In this document: piece by piece, positions 44,235 through 52,343 of the stretch | How positions within the stretch are numbered: the first letter of the stretch is position 1 | Layout of the letters: every line of letters starts with the position of its first letter | Origin: Lysinibacillus sphaericus | GTDB taxonomy: Bacteria; Bacillota; Bacilli; Bacillales_A; Planococcaceae | Length of the DNA: 64,000 nucleotides | NCBI RefSeq assembly: GCF_006864135.1 | Contig: NZ_SADV01000011.1 | Coordinates: 54,002-118,001 of the forward strand | Direction: 5' to 3' | Translations under genes and position numbers: made by a program | Notes under the pieces: model-generated | Told to the model about the DNA's origin: nothing | Seen by the model: the letters and a program-made list of their open reading frames with translations, nothing else | The model's database searches: none

Positions 44235-45800
44235 ATGGCAATATTAACAGTTGAAAATTTAGGTCATTCTTTCGGTGACCGCACGCTTTTTAAAGATGTC
44301 TCTTTTCGTCTAGTTGAAGGTGATCATATTGGTCTTGTAGGTGCAAACGGTGTTGGTAAATCAACATTAATGGGCATCATTACAGGCCAAACAATCCACG
44401 ATACTGGTAAAGTTGAATGGCTTCCAGGAACGCATTACGGCTATTTAGATCAGCACACTGTATTGACAGCTGGCCGAACTATGCGTGATGCATTACGTGA
44501 CGCATTTCTTCCTTTATATAAAAAAGAAGAAGAGCTTAATGAAATTACAGGAAAAATGGCTGAAGCAACACCTGAAGAATTAGAAGATTTACTAGAGCAA
44601 ATGGCTGAAGTGCAAGATGCTCTGGACGCAGGAGATTTCTATTCTCTTGATATGAAAATTGAAGAGGTTGCACGCGGTCTTGGTCTTGATGCAATTGGCT
44701 TAGAACGTGATGTTGCTGCCCTTTCAGGTGGTCAACGTACAAAGGTTTTACTAGCTAAGCTATTACTTGAAAAACCAAAAGTTTTATTACTAGATGAGCC
44801 GACGAACTATCTAGATGAAGAGCATATTACATGGTTGAAAAACTACTTAAAGAACTATCCACACGCTTTCTTATTAATTTCGCATGATACCGAGTTTATG
44901 AACAACACGGTGGATGTTATCTTCCAACTAGAATTTTCAAAATTAACTCGCTATACAGCGACATATGAAAAGTTTTTAGAGCTTGCTGAAATCAATAAGC
45001 GCCAGCATATTGATGCTTATGAAAAACAACAGGAGTTCATTAAAAAACAAGAGGATTTCATTGCGAAAAATAAAGCTCGCTACTCAACTACTGGTCGTGC
45101 AAAATCTCGCGCCAAGCAACTTGACCGTTTAGAGCGTATCGATCGTCCTGAAACAGCTGTAAAGCCTGAATTCGGCTTTAAAGAGGCACGTTCTTCAAGT
45201 CGTTATGTAGTAGAGGCTGAAAACTTAGTCATTGGCTACGACAAGGATAAGCCGTTACTTCCTCCACTTACATTTGCTATTGAACGTGGGGAAAAAATTG
45301 CTCTAGTTGGTATGAACGGTGTAGGTAAATCAACATTATTAAAAACAATGTTAGGCAAAATAAATCCGCTAGATGGAAAAGTAATTCGTGGTGACTATCT
45401 TTACCCATCATACTTCGAACAAGAAGTAAAAGCTGAAAAAATTACACCTATTGATGACGTATGGAATGCCTTCCCTTCTATGGAGCAAGCACAAGTACGT
45501 GCAGCATTAGCACGCGCAGGACTAAAAACGGAGCATATTACTCGCCCTCTTAATTCTTTATCTGGTGGTGAGCAAGCAAAGGTTCGTTTATGTAAGCTCA
45601 TGATGGATGAAGCAAACTGGCTTCTATTTGACGAACCGACAAACCACTTGGATGTCGATGCAAAAGATGAGCTAAAACGTGCCATGAAAGAATTTAAAGG
45701 CACAATCATACTAGTAAGCCATGAACCTGATTTCTATGAAGGTTTAGCAACAAAGGTTTGGAATGTCCAAGACTGGTTTACTTCAGGACAACAAAGCTAG
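44235..45800 (+). CDS. yfmM: ABC-F ATPase (YfmM-type ribosome factor)
   Basis: A 521-residue soluble ABC-F protein with two ATPase domains: Walker A GANGVGKS and GMNGVGKS, signatures LSGGQ and LSGGE, Walker B LLLDEPTNYLDE and WLLFDEPTNHLDV. The P-site interaction linker between them (about residues 240-320) is rich in K/R and contains NKARYSTTGRAKSRAKQ. ABC-F factors bind the ribosomal E site and rescue stalled or antibiotic-blocked ribosomes. Sequence is closest to B. subtilis YfmM among those I recall. ATG 44235 follows CGGAGGAACG. A 21-bp repeat array begins about 100 bp after the stop. Confidence 0.9.
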   Translation: MAILTVENLGHSFGDRTLFKDVSFRLVEGDHIGLVGANGVGKSTLMGIITGQTIHDTGKVEWLPGTHYGYLDQHTVLTAGRTMRDALRDAFLPLYKKEEELNEITGKMAEATPEELEDLLEQMAEVQDALDAGDFYSLDMKIEEVARGLGLDAIGLERDVAALSGGQRTKVLLAKLLLEKPKVLLLDEPTNYLDEEHITWLKNYLKNYPHAFLLISHDTEFMNNTVDVIFQLEFSKLTRYTATYEKFLELAEINKRQHIDAYEKQQEFIKKQEDFIAKNKARYSTTGRAKSRAKQLDRLERIDRPETAVKPEFGFKEARSSSRYVVEAENLVIGYDKDKPLLPPLTFAIERGEKIALVGMNGVGKSTLLKTMLGKINPLDGKVIRGDYLYPSYFEQEVKAEKITPIDDVWNAFPSMEQAQVRAALARAGLKTEHITRPLNSLSGGEQAKVRLCKLMMDEANWLLFDEPTNHLDVDAKDELKRAMKEFKGTIILVSHEPDFYEGLATKVWNVQDWFTSGQQS

Positions 45801-45897
45801 AAATATTATCAATATGGGCAGTTACCGCTGTGATTCATGGATCAAATCGGGGCTGCCCTCTTTTTTGTCTAGAAGTCGAGTGTCGATTGTAGCAATT

Positions 45898-46155
45898 TGG
45901 TGGTTCTTTGAGCTACATGAGTGGTTTTTTGAGCTATCTGATTAAGTTCCTCGGCCTACCCGAGCGGTTTCTTGGCAAACCTGATTTGCTCCATGGCCTA
46001 CCCGAGCGGTTTATTGGCAAACCCGATTTGCTCCATGGCCTACCCGAGCGGTTTATTGGCAAACTCGAGCGGTTCCCTGGCCTACCAGATCTGTTCCTTG
46101 TCCAACTCAATCTATTCTCTGACCTACCTGAGCAGTTCCCTTGCCCATTCAAGCC
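45898..46155. repeat. 21-bp tandem repeat array 2
   Basis: Twelve consecutive 21-bp units, in phase, with two alternating forms (GCGGTTTATTGGCAAACCCG and TTTGCTCCATGGCCTACCCG, each plus one base), so a 42-bp pair recurs three times with high identity and decays to both sides. The sequence is unlike arrays 1 and 4, but the period and two-form alternation are the same. Frames stay open on both strands (NRSGRPW/SKSGLPI heptads on the minus strand). No ribosome site found. The rest of the gap up to 46450 is AT-rich and empty. Confidence 0.88.
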
Positions 46156-46458
46156 TGAAAACAGCCCACTTCTCAGCACCGACATAAAAATTTATTTATC
46201 TATGCATAAAAACCTGCATTAAATCATAATAATAATCAGTGGATTAACAATATAGCTATCTCCTTCAAATCAGACTATTTCTCTCTATATTAGAACAACT
46301 CTCTTTTTTCTATGAGCTTCTATTATTAATTGAGTAAACTTACATCATTGTAAGCTGAATTCGCGAAACTTTTCGCTCTTTTATGCGTATATTTTAGTGT
46401 AGTAGAAAAAATTCATTTCTGTTTAAAAATTTTCAAAAAACTATTGATTTATATATAG

Positions 46459-46503
46459 CTTACTAGTAAGATATATGTATAACCTAATTAACTTACTAAT
46501 AAG
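46459..46503. promoter_or_regulatory. Twin palindromic operators upstream of the spx-like/marR operon
   Basis: CTTACTAGTAAG (46459-46470, perfect) and CTTACTAATAAG (46492-46503, one mismatch in symmetry) are 33 bp apart, about three helical turns, each followed by ATATAT. They overlap the likely promoter and fit sites for the MarR-family dimer encoded by the second gene. Confidence 0.65.
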
Positions 46504-46548
46504 ATATATATTAAATATAATTCTAAAAAAGAAAGCGGGGAATGAAGA

Positions 46549-46953
46549 ATGACAGTTACAATTTATTCACAAGCGAGCTGTTCTTCATCCAGAAAAGCAT
46601 TAAAATGGTTAAAAGATCACAAAATCGAATATAAAGAAAAACGTATTACTTCGCATCCACTAACACTTGCTGAATTTAAAGAAATTTTAAGCATGACAGA
46701 AGATGGAACAGACGAAATCATTGCAACTAACTCAAATGATTTTAAAAATTTAAATGTTGATATTGATCAGCTCTCTATCCAAGAGTTGTTTGCTATCATC
46801 CAAGCTCAACCAAGAATGTTACGAAGCCCAATCTTAATTGATGAAAAACGTATTCAAGTTGGGTACAATGAGATGGACATTCGCCGTTTTATTCCACGAA
46901 GAGTACGTGCTTATGAGTTAAACGCGATGACAAGATTGGCACAAGAAAGTTAA
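46549..46953 (+). CDS. Spx-family regulator lacking the second redox cysteine
   Basis: A 134-residue ArsC-fold protein of the Spx/MgsR family, which binds the alpha C-terminal domain of RNA polymerase and redirects transcription under thiol stress. MTEDGTDEII, LLRSPILIDEKRIQVGYNE and DIRRFIPRRVR are Spx hallmarks. The redox switch CxxC is changed: the motif reads C11-S-S-S14, so no intramolecular disulfide can form and activity would not depend on oxidation. ATG 46549 follows GCGGGG. It shares an operon and twin operators with a MarR regulator, pointing to control by synthesis instead. Confidence 0.88.
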   Translation: MTVTIYSQASCSSSRKALKWLKDHKIEYKEKRITSHPLTLAEFKEILSMTEDGTDEIIATNSNDFKNLNVDIDQLSIQELFAIIQAQPRMLRSPILIDEKRIQVGYNEMDIRRFIPRRVRAYELNAMTRLAQES

Positions 46954-46976
46954 AACAGTTTTGGAGTTGACCTTAT

Positions 46977-47420
46977 ATGGATCAAGAAAAAGAAAGAGCC
47001 ATTACCTCGTTGTTTGAAGTAGTATCTTCCATAGAGCGTAAGTGGGCAAACGAGTGGAATAACCATAATGTACTCGGCTTTTCAAAATCCCATATTTTAA
47101 TTTTAGACTACTTATCGCAGGAGGGACCAAAACGCCCTTCTGCCATTGCTGATCGGTTAAAAGTGACGACAGGTGGTGTCACTGTTTTAACAAGTAAGCT
47201 CATTAATGCTGGCTTTATTGAAAAAACACAGCATGCAACGGATCGACGAGCATCCCAATTGAAAATTACTGCTGATGGCGAAAATATTTTAGAAGATTCC
47301 CGCCAGCAAGTTAGCGCAATTATACAAAATATGTTTGGTATGCTGTCAGCTGAGGAAGTACAAACATTACGTGATATTTTTGCAAAATTACTCAACGCTG
47401 AACCTAATCGACATGAGTAA
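46977..47420 (+). CDS. MarR-family regulator
   Basis: A 147-residue winged-helix regulator. The DNA-binding helices are RPSAIADRLKVTTGGVTVLTSKL-like (visible part AIADRLKVTTGGVTVLTSKL) and the wing is KTQHATDRRASQLKITADG. The N-terminal helix with KWANEWN and the C-terminal helices form the dimer. No Cys is present, so an OhrR-type peroxide sensor is unlikely. It starts 23 nt after the spx-like gene, and the two palindromes upstream of the operon are likely to be its own sites. Confidence 0.85.
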   Translation: MDQEKERAITSLFEVVSSIERKWANEWNNHNVLGFSKSHILILDYLSQEGPKRPSAIADRLKVTTGGVTVLTSKLINAGFIEKTQHATDRRASQLKITADGENILEDSRQQVSAIIQNMFGMLSAEEVQTLRDIFAKLLNAEPNRHE

Positions 47421-47433
47421 ACGCTTCATTTTC

Positions 47434-47485
47434 ACACCGTAAAAAGTTAGACATGCAATCTAACTTTTTACGGTGTTTTTCTTTT
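47434..47485 (+). terminator. Terminator after marR
   Basis: ACACCGTAAAAAGTTAGA and TCTAACTTTTTACGGTGT form a perfect 18-bp stem with a 7-nt loop followed by T tracts. It is one of the strongest terminators in the window. Confidence 0.9.
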
Positions 47486-47605
47486 TGGGCTAGTTTACGG
47501 TAATTCCCCACCCCTTTCGCTTTATCAGCAGAGTCCGAGGTTTTGACGGAAATAACTCCCGGAGTGATGGTTAGAACAGGCAAAGTGACTTGACTAAAGT
47601 CTTGT

Positions 47606-48020
47606 GCCTAACGGTGGGATTTCGAGGTTTAGCGGGGTTTCTTGCTTGTTAGCGGCGAAACTTTATGGCTTTGCGGCGTTCTTTGCTTGGTTAGCGGCGA
47701 AACTCTATGGTTTTGCGGCGTTCTTTGCTTGGTTGGCGGCGCTATTCACAGTTTTAGCTGCGAATTCCAACATAAGCTGGAAAATTTAGAAAAACTAAAA
47801 TCGGGTTGAAAAACTTTGTATAAAATCTTACACAATATTAAAGATTTGACTCGGTTTACCGGCGTTTCTAACACTGTTAGCAGCGATATTCGATGCTTTA
47901 TCAACGATTCTTACTCTTCTATCAGCGATGTTCGGGGGTTTATCAGCGATTCTTGCTCTTCTATCAGCGATGTTCGAGGGTTTATCAGCGATTCTTGCTC
48001 TTCTATCAGCGATGTCCACG
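47606..48020. repeat. 21-bp tandem repeat array 3 (two sub-arrays)
   Basis: Sub-array 3a (47606-47773) has eight 21-bp units alternating GTTAGCGGCGAAACTTTATG and TTTTGCGGCGTTCTTTGCTT forms, with a 42-bp period (47649 and 47691). Sub-array 3b (about 47855-48020) has units TTCTATCAGCGATGTTCG and GTTTATCAGCGATTCTTGCT alternating. Both lie between the convergent marR and sigma-factor genes. Minus-strand frames read as heptads such as IADRRAR IADKPSN. No ribosome site supports coding. Confidence 0.88.
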
Positions 48021-48080
48021 TTATATCAACTTTTACCACCATCGATGTTCATCCTCCAGGCTATAAAAATCCATCAAAAA

Positions 48081-48118
48081 AAGATGCATCGCAAAATAAT
48101 TTTGCAATGCATCTTTTC
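48081..48118. terminator. Bidirectional terminator after the sigma-factor gene
   Basis: AAGATGCATCGCAAAAT and ATTTTGCAATGCATCTT form a 17-bp stem with one mismatch and a 1-nt gap (effective loop in the AT centre), with A and T runs on the flanks. Confidence 0.75.
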
Positions 48119-48185
48119 TTGGATTGGATTGGCCGGGCGAATACTTCCGTCTAAGTAATTATGCTAGTGCGACCAATGCATTTCA

Positions 48186-48734
48186 TTATGCTGGTAGCAC
48201 AGACTCTACTATGGATGCATCGGCCATTAGCATTTCTTTTAAACGAGCTTTTGCACGGAATAAACGCGATTTCACAGTACCAATTGAAACTTTCATAATT
48301 GAAGAGATTTCTGCTAGTGAAAATTGGTCTATGTAGAAATACCATAATGTTTTACGATAGATTGTATCTAATTGACCCATTTTATCCTGTACTAATTTAG
48401 TAACAATATCTTTTTCAATTTTTTCTTCTGTTGAAATGTCATTATTGGGAACCAAATCTAATATCGGTACGTCTAATGTTTCAGGTTGGTTCATCATGTA
48501 TTTACTACGTCGTGTTTTTTTACGATAGCGATCTCTAAATGTATTCATTGTAATTGTTGTTAGCCAAGCTTTAATATGCTCTACCTCGGCAACGCTATCC
48601 TCATAGCGCACAACTTTTACCCATACTTCTTGCATTAAATCTTCAGCTTCTACATTATTGCGAGTAAGTTTTAAACATAAATGGTATATGTAACGATTGT
48701 ATTCCTCATATACGCCTTCTAATTTTTCATTCAT
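48186..48734 (-). CDS. ECF-type RNA polymerase sigma factor without adjacent anti-sigma gene
   Basis: A 182-residue group 4 sigma factor. Region 2 is YIYHLCLKLTRNNVEAEDLMQEVWVKV and WLTTITMNTFRDRYRKK; region 4 is YRKTLWYFYIDQFSLAEISS and SIGTVKSRLFRAKARLKE. Regions 1.1 and 3 are absent. ATG 48734 follows GGAGG. ECF factors are usually held by a co-transcribed membrane anti-sigma factor; none is adjacent here, since a terminator follows 70 nt later and the upstream 390 bp hold no gene. The short C-terminal tail DASIVESVLPA is not part of region 4. Confidence 0.88.
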   Translation of the reverse strand: MNEKLEGVYEEYNRYIYHLCLKLTRNNVEAEDLMQEVWVKVVRYEDSVAEVEHIKAWLTTITMNTFRDRYRKKTRRSKYMMNQPETLDVPILDLVPNNDISTEEKIEKDIVTKLVQDKMGQLDTIYRKTLWYFYIDQFSLAEISSIMKVSIGTVKSRLFRAKARLKEMLMADASIVESVLPA

Positions 48735-49128
48735 TGTGTATTCCTCCGCTTCTTGTTATTGCTTCTATACACATTCTCGCAAAATAATGTATTACACTCT
48801 ATCGTATTGGCTTTCAATTACATTACAATCGTGTAAGCTTAAATGCTTTCACTTGTAATATTCGTAAATAATGTTTTATTACTATATTTATTATTCGGAG
48901 AAAAGCTTTATCACACGCCCCTCCCTCTTCTTTTTTATTAAATATTCAATAGTATTCCCTTGAAATTCCTAGCGCAAAGGAAATCAGATTTTTCATACCT
49001 TTCAAACACTTAATTCAGAAGCAGCAACTTAAGTTTTTCGTTCGACCGAGTTTAGACCATTTTTTTCTAATCAAATTCAAAAAAATGTTATATGATAAAT
49101 GAAATACTATAAAAAGGAGCTGGCTATT
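48735..49128. other. Intergenic region between divergent genes
   Basis: About 390 bp, AT-rich. It contains related ATTACACTCTAT / ATTACATTACAATCGTGTAA stretches near 48790-48840 but no certain ECF-type promoter. It holds promoters for both the sigma gene and the leader of the DMT exporter. Confidence 0.45.
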
Positions 49129-49182
49129 ATGATCTTTTCACCATTATTTGAACACGATGTACCTGAAGTTATTCTCCCTTAA
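49129..49182 (+). CDS. Leader peptide of the DMT exporter (17 aa)
   Basis: A 17-codon ORF, MIFSPLFEHDVPEVILP, starts at ATG 49129 behind AAAGGAG and ends 61 nt before the exporter start. Its last codons contain one arm of an inverted-repeat series that continues to the exporter's ribosome site, as in leader peptides of erm and cat genes. No run of one amino acid is present, so a ribosome-stalling mechanism rather than charged-tRNA sensing is suggested. Assignment is inferential. Confidence 0.5.
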   Translation: MIFSPLFEHDVPEVILP

Positions 49183-49240
49183 CGGAGAATCATCATTTCT
49201 CCTTTAAGGACAGGCATTGTCTAGAGCTAACGGAGGGGAA
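49171..49240 (+). promoter_or_regulatory. Mutually exclusive hairpins controlling exporter translation
   Basis: Segment 1 ATTCTCC (49171-49177, inside the leader's end) pairs with segment 2 GGAGAAT (49184-49190); segment 2 GGAGAA also pairs with segment 3 TTCTCC (49197-49202); segment 3 can pair with segment 4 GGAGGG (49232-49237), the exporter's Shine-Dalgarno. Pairings 1:2 plus 3:4 hide the site; 2:3 frees it. Confidence 0.5.
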
Positions 49241-49243
49241 AAA

Positions 49244-50113
49244 ATGAAAAAAACCTTATTAGGTTCCTTATATTTATCACTTGCTGCTAGCATTTGGGGC
49301 GGCATGTATGTAGTAGTAAAGGTAGTTGTCGATACCGTACCACCTTTAGAATTAGTATGGCTGCGCTATATGATTGCCATTATCGCTTTGTTCATCATTG
49401 GCACTATTACAAAGCAATCGTGGAAAATTGATAAGCGGGACTGGCTGTTAATTTTTATGATTGGTTTAATTGGAAATACGATTTCTATCGTTGCCCAAGA
49501 AATTGGTACTATGCTGTCTACTGCTCAAATGGGCGCCATCATTACAGCAACGACACCGGCATTTATGGTTGTTTTTGCGCGATTTATTTTAAAAGAAAAA
49601 ATCACTTTAAAAAAAGCTGTTTCTATTCTTCTAGCGACGTTCGGAGTCTATATGATCGTAGGTAATGCACATATCGATGCCTCCCATCAGTTAGGTGGGG
49701 TTGCTCTACTAATCGCTGCCCTAACCTGGTCATTGATGTCTGTCCTTATTAAACGGGTACCAGAGCAGTATTCACAAATCGTTGTCACTAGCTACGGAAC
49801 ACTTGTCGCTATCATGGTCTTAACACCTATAGCCATTCCACGACTAATAAAATTAGACTTACATGCTATGGCAGAGCCATCTATCTGGGGTGGCCTACTC
49901 TACTTAGGCGTTATCTCTACAGCGTGTGGCTTCTTACTATGGAATCGTGGATTACAGATGCTTAATGCCGCAAGTGGTGGTTTATTTTTCTTCTTTCAAC
50001 CAATTGTCGGTACCTTCCTAGGATGGCTATTACTAGGGGAACAAATCGGCCTATCCTTTTGGGCTGGAACTGCATTAATCTTTAGTGGTGTACTATTGGT
50101 TATTCGTGAATAA
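49244..50113 (+). CDS. EamA/DMT-family exporter
   Basis: A 289-residue membrane protein with ten transmembrane segments in two EamA repeats, typical of drug/metabolite exporters. The first repeat opens LGSLYLSLAASIWGGMYVVVK, and GLLYLGVISTACGFLLWNRG lies in the second (each motif split at about residue 6 and 218). ATG 49244 follows GGAGGGG; the frame could open at 49217 but that would run through the ribosome site. It is preceded by a putative leader peptide and hairpin switch. Substrate cannot be predicted. Confidence 0.88.
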   Translation: MKKTLLGSLYLSLAASIWGGMYVVVKVVVDTVPPLELVWLRYMIAIIALFIIGTITKQSWKIDKRDWLLIFMIGLIGNTISIVAQEIGTMLSTAQMGAIITATTPAFMVVFARFILKEKITLKKAVSILLATFGVYMIVGNAHIDASHQLGGVALLIAALTWSLMSVLIKRVPEQYSQIVVTSYGTLVAIMVLTPIAIPRLIKLDLHAMAEPSIWGGLLYLGVISTACGFLLWNRGLQMLNAASGGLFFFFQPIVGTFLGWLLLGEQIGLSFWAGTALIFSGVLLVIRE

Positions 50114-50120
50114 ACACTAA

Positions 50121-50152
50121 AAGCTGAATGATCTCTCTCATTCAGCTTCTTT
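50121..50152. terminator. Terminator between the exporter and the UvrA-like remnant
   Basis: AAGCTGAATGA and TCATTCAGCTT form a perfect 11-bp stem with a 6-nt loop, with TCTTTTAT on the plus strand and A-rich flank on the other. Confidence 0.75.
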
Positions 50153-51560
50153 TATGTTGCTTTCACATAACGTCGTAAATGTTTTGCTGTATATGAGTTT
50201 TCTATATCCAATAAATCGATAGGATAACCTTCAAAAAGAACATTTCCACCTAAGTTTCCACCCTCTATCCCCATATCAACGATCCATTGTGCCTGGCTCA
50301 TAATTGATAAATTATGTTCCAACACAATAAGGTCATTACTTGGATCGCCCAATATTTTTGCCATTTTTACCCTTTGAAGCTCCCCACCCGAAAAGGTGTC
50401 TAAACTTTGATCTAAGTGTATATAACCTAAATTCGCCATAATTAAATTGGCCATAAACCTTTGAATACCTTGATCACTAAAAAATCCTTTGGCATCTAAG
50501 GGCGTCAGCTGAAGTACATCGTGAATGCTCAATCCCTTCCACTTAACTGAGAGTACTTCGTCGTTATATCTTTTCCCATAGCATTTCTCACAAACCTGAT
50601 CAACGTCTCCCATATAGGCCAAGTCGAGTGTTACATGACCTTTCCCTTTACAAACCTTTTCCATTGAAGCTAAATAAAGATGCACTTTTATGGGATGCAC
50701 GAGCAAACAACTCTCTTATTTTATCGAATACATTGAAATAAGTTAGCAGATTGGATCGATTGCTCCCATGTATAGGGCTTTGATCCAGTACTCTAGTTTT
50801 AGGATACTTTTTAGTAAATAAATAACGTATCAATGTACTTTTCCCAGAGCCCGCAACACCTGTCACAACAGTTAAAGCCTGTTTTGATATTTTGACTGTT
50901 GCATCCCGAACATTATTAAGATTGACATGATCAAGTGTATAATGATGGAAAAGCCATTTTGTCTGTGTTGACTGTATGTTTTTTTGATAAAGCTTTACCA
51001 GTGAGCGTATCAGAAATTAGGATTATCCTTCCTCCATTTGCCCCCGCATACTCGATATGATCAGCCGTTTTAATGATATCTGGATCATGATCAACTAAAA
51101 CCACTGTGTTTCCTTTTTTCTTCAACCCCATGGAAAATTCGATTGATGCCAACAATATTCTCTGGCCAATGCTTGGCTCATCAAAAATGTATAAAACATC
51201 AGACAATGAACTAGTCAAATGCTTTGTCATCTTTATCTTTGAGACTCTCCGCCCGAAAGTGTTGTTATATTTCGGTTAAGGGTGAGATAATTTAGCCCTA
51301 CTAACTGTAAGCTTGCAAGTTTTCCAATTAAATCTTCAATAATAAGTGATACGGCTGGACTATTGATAGCTTGTACAAATGACAATAAATCATCAATAGA
51401 CATATCCACACACTCTGCTATAGATTTACCTTTTATTTTAGCTGAATGTACTGTTTTGATTGATATTTGGAATCTTCTTTTTCTACAAAACTTTTTTGAA
51501 TCCGAGGAAGCACACTCCGACATATGTGGAAGTCTTTGGCCAACGCTCAGTAGGGTTCTT
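50152..51560 (-). pseudogene. UvrA2/DrrC-like ABC ATPase, multiply frameshifted and truncated
   Basis: Four overlapping open pieces in different frames spell the C-terminal two thirds of a UvrA paralogue: TTLSGGESQR (end of ATPase I), YIFDEPSIGQR, VLVDHDPDIIKTADHIEYAG, VVTGVAGSGKSTLIRYLF (Walker A of ATPase II), HIHFQ-free zinc region VCEKCYGKRYNDEVL, and FSGGELQRVKMAKIL. Breaks lie near 51231 (one A missing after CAAAGA), near 50945, and near 50665-50700, where the first CxxC of the zinc finger is also lost. The N-terminus is missing. UvrA2-type proteins act in DNA repair or drug resistance; this copy is not functional. Confidence 0.85.
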
Positions 51561-51596
51561 GGGGGACACTGCCCCGCTTCTTAGAGCATAATAAAA

Positions 51597-51617
51597 ACCA
51601 CTCAAATACGAGTGGTT
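51597..51617 (-). terminator. Terminator of the NTF2-like gene
   Basis: AACCACTC-GTATTT-GAGTGGTT followed by TTTATTAT on the minus strand, about 40 nt after the stop codon. Confidence 0.7.
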
Positions 51618-51660
51618 GAATAAAACTTATTAAAGTTTAATAAAAATGTACATTCCTCTA

Positions 51661-52086
51661 TTAGTTTGAGATAAAAGATTCCGAATTTAGATGCTCACAA
51701 TATTCCCTTATTAGTTTCCATTCATCATTTTGTTCTTTCCTAAATCTCTGAACAAATAATTTCACTACCTCTATAAATTTTCCATCCATTTCAAAAGTTA
51801 CCCAAAACGTTGCAATCACTTCATTTTCAGATGCAGGTGTAATATACAATTCTTTAAAGTGCCATTGTGGATCATGACCTTCATAATGTTTATATGCCTC
51901 TACCCAACCGTTACAAGTCTCTTCGTATCCCCAATCTGAAATATCAGTACCAGGCCCTACCCACCGTACTGCTATATCCCGTGAAATCAAAGCGTTCATT
52001 TCATCAGCGTTACAACCATTCCATACTTTTTGAAAACGATTAAAAAAACTTTGAAAATCTTCGATTAAAGTTGTCGTAGAAGACAT
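51661..52086 (-). CDS. NTF2/SnoaL-like protein
   Basis: A 141-residue single-domain protein with the NTF2 cone fold: an N-terminal helix (FQSFFNRFQKVWNG), then RDIAVRWVGPGTDI and four long strands (WHFKELYITPA, VIATFWVTFEMDG, FIEVVKLFVQRFRK, EWKLIREYCEH). Members include small hydrolases, isomerases and stress proteins; no catalytic pair can be assigned. ATG 52086 follows AAGGGGG. It stands alone between a UvrA-like and a MerR-like remnant. Confidence 0.7.
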   Translation of the reverse strand: MSSTTTLIEDFQSFFNRFQKVWNGCNADEMNALISRDIAVRWVGPGTDISDWGYEETCNGWVEAYKHYEGHDPQWHFKELYITPASENEVIATFWVTFEMDGKFIEVVKLFVQRFRKEQNDEWKLIREYCEHLNSESFISN

Positions 52087-52343
52087 TTAAAAACCCCCTT
52101 AAAATATAGTTCATTAAATACATTAACACAAAACTAAAAATTCAATATTTTTAAACAACATAATTATACTCGTTTGTAAATTAACACCTGTTAAGTGTAT
52201 ACCCAACTTGATTCTAAATCGAATCCAAAAAAATTATTCCTGACTCAGTCTCGTAATCCATTCGGGACGATAAAAAAATTTAGCTACATTGATTGACCCT
52301 CCCCTTAGAGGAAGCATTATATTTAAAAAAGGGGGTGATTGTT

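Noticed and set aside
45898..48020. CRISPR array
   Set aside because: Units are directly abutting and degenerate, with no unique spacers, no palindromic repeat and no cas gene nearby.
48790..48850. ECF-type autoregulatory promoter upstream of the sigma gene
   Set aside because: A TGAAA-like and a CGATA-like element exist on the minus strand but only about 7 bp apart, too close for an ECF promoter.
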